Shown here in pieces: positions 5,497-5,822 of a stretch of 5,822 nt of DNA. The stretch comes from an uncultured Clostridia bacterium. GTDB taxonomy: Bacteria; Bacillota; Clostridia; Christensenellales; UBA1242. A program made the position numbers and the translations under genes. The stretch's first letter is position 1. Every line of letters starts with the position of its first letter. The stretch is from NCBI GenBank assembly GCA_946612575.1, contig CAMOEU010000054.1, positions 1 to 5,822 on the forward strand, in the 5' to 3' direction. Under the pieces are notes generated by a model, which searched no databases, was not told the DNA's origin, and worked only from the letters and a program-made list of their open reading frames with translations.

Positions 5497-5822
5497 CTAA
5501 AACATAATAACCGCAAAAAACAACCCAGCAACGACCCCAAGTTTGAGTGATAAAGAACCATACTTTTTCTGTTCTACATCACAAATGTCTTTGATTTCAT
5601 AAAATCTCTTCAAAAATGTTTGAATTTCTTTTGTTTGATTTTCGACATCACTTCTGCCCAAAGTTTTGAAAAATAAAAATAAAAAATCTTTTTCATCTTG
5701 CTTTAAAAAATCAATTTTTTCAAATAATTTTTCCTGCGATAATTCCGATTTTTTATCTAAATATTCAATAAATTTTTTATCAATATTAAATAAATATTTT
5801 TTGGAATTATTATCAATATTTT
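5497..5822 (-). CDS. spoIIIAB: Stage III sporulation protein AB (partial, 5' end off window)
   Basis: Membrane component of the SpoIIIA channel platform, with family resemblance to GspF-type proteins of type II secretion. I translated the last 107 residues by hand; the family is about 170 long, so the N-terminal membrane helix is outside the window. The visible part is a charged helical region followed by the diagnostic FKTLGRSDVENQTKEIQTFL (family 'l..LG.sD...Q...i'). Next comes YEIKDICDVEQKKYGSLSLK, then a C-terminal membrane helix LGVVAGLFFAVIMF ending in TAG. The stop lies 9 nt before the spoIIIAC ATG, and the purine-rich GGGGTGA of spoIIIAC falls between. The N-terminal part of the visible region (about 5690-5822) is unusually A+T-rich and uses TTA for leucine, unlike the neighbouring genes. 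Confidence 0.9.
   Translation of the reverse strand, partial: NIDNNSKKYLFNIDKKFIEYLDKKSELSQEKLFEKIDFLKQDEKDFLFLFFKTLGRSDVENQTKEIQTFLKRFYEIKDICDVEQKKYGSLSLKLGVVAGLFFAVIMF

Noticed and set aside
1..5822. Search for tRNA/rRNA genes, CRISPR arrays, insertion sequences, riboswitches or a novel defence-type system
   Set aside because: The window is filled by recognised genes, with intergenic gaps of at most 60 nt. No repeat-spacer pattern, terminal inverted repeats or RNA gene is visible by eye.

Overview
This 5.8-kb window is almost fully coding, with every gene on the minus strand. It is A+T-rich, roughly one third G+C by eye. In order of transcription (right to left) it reads spoIIIAB (5' end off the window) - spoIIIAC - spoIIIAD - spoIIIAE - spoIIIAF - spoIIIAG - spoIIIAH - 60-nt gap with a promoter - asp23/yqhY-like - nusB - xseA - xseB (3' end off the window). 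A near-complete spoIIIA operon points to an endospore-forming lineage of the Firmicutes (Bacillota). The low G+C, the gene order and the divergent proteins suggest a member of the class Clostridia. I cannot name a genus from the sequence alone.

Right part (2176-5822): the spoIIIA genes. Their products form the mother-cell half of the channel or feeding-tube complex across the two membranes around the engulfed forespore, with SpoIIQ as forespore partner. SpoIIIAB, AC, AD and AE are the membrane platform. SpoIIIAF, AG and AH carry ring-forming domains facing the intermembrane space. Genes are packed with 4- to 11-nt overlaps or 9- to 14-nt gaps, indicating one transcript. Its main promoter would lie upstream of spoIIIAA, outside the window. 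Two of the genes begin with non-ATG codons (GTG for spoIIIAE, TTG for spoIIIAG), each supported by a Shine-Dalgarno sequence.

Middle (2116-2175): the only real intergenic gap. It carries a good housekeeping-type promoter with a 17-nt spacer and an extended -10, and no convincing terminator. The downstream genes can therefore be transcribed in growing cells and may also receive read-through from the sporulation operon.

Left part (1-2115): a housekeeping operon: an Asp23-family protein (YqhY type), the antitermination factor NusB, and both subunits of exonuclease VII. These genes overlap by 8, 1 and 4 nt. In Bacillus subtilis accB-accC lie between spoIIIAH and yqhY, and folD between nusB and xseA; both insertions are absent here.

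I see no mobile element, CRISPR array, RNA gene or unknown multi-gene system. The points worth a second look are the internal promoter, the forced TTG start, the compact ring proteins with paired cysteines, the reduced gene order, and a sharp local fall in G+C within spoIIIAB.
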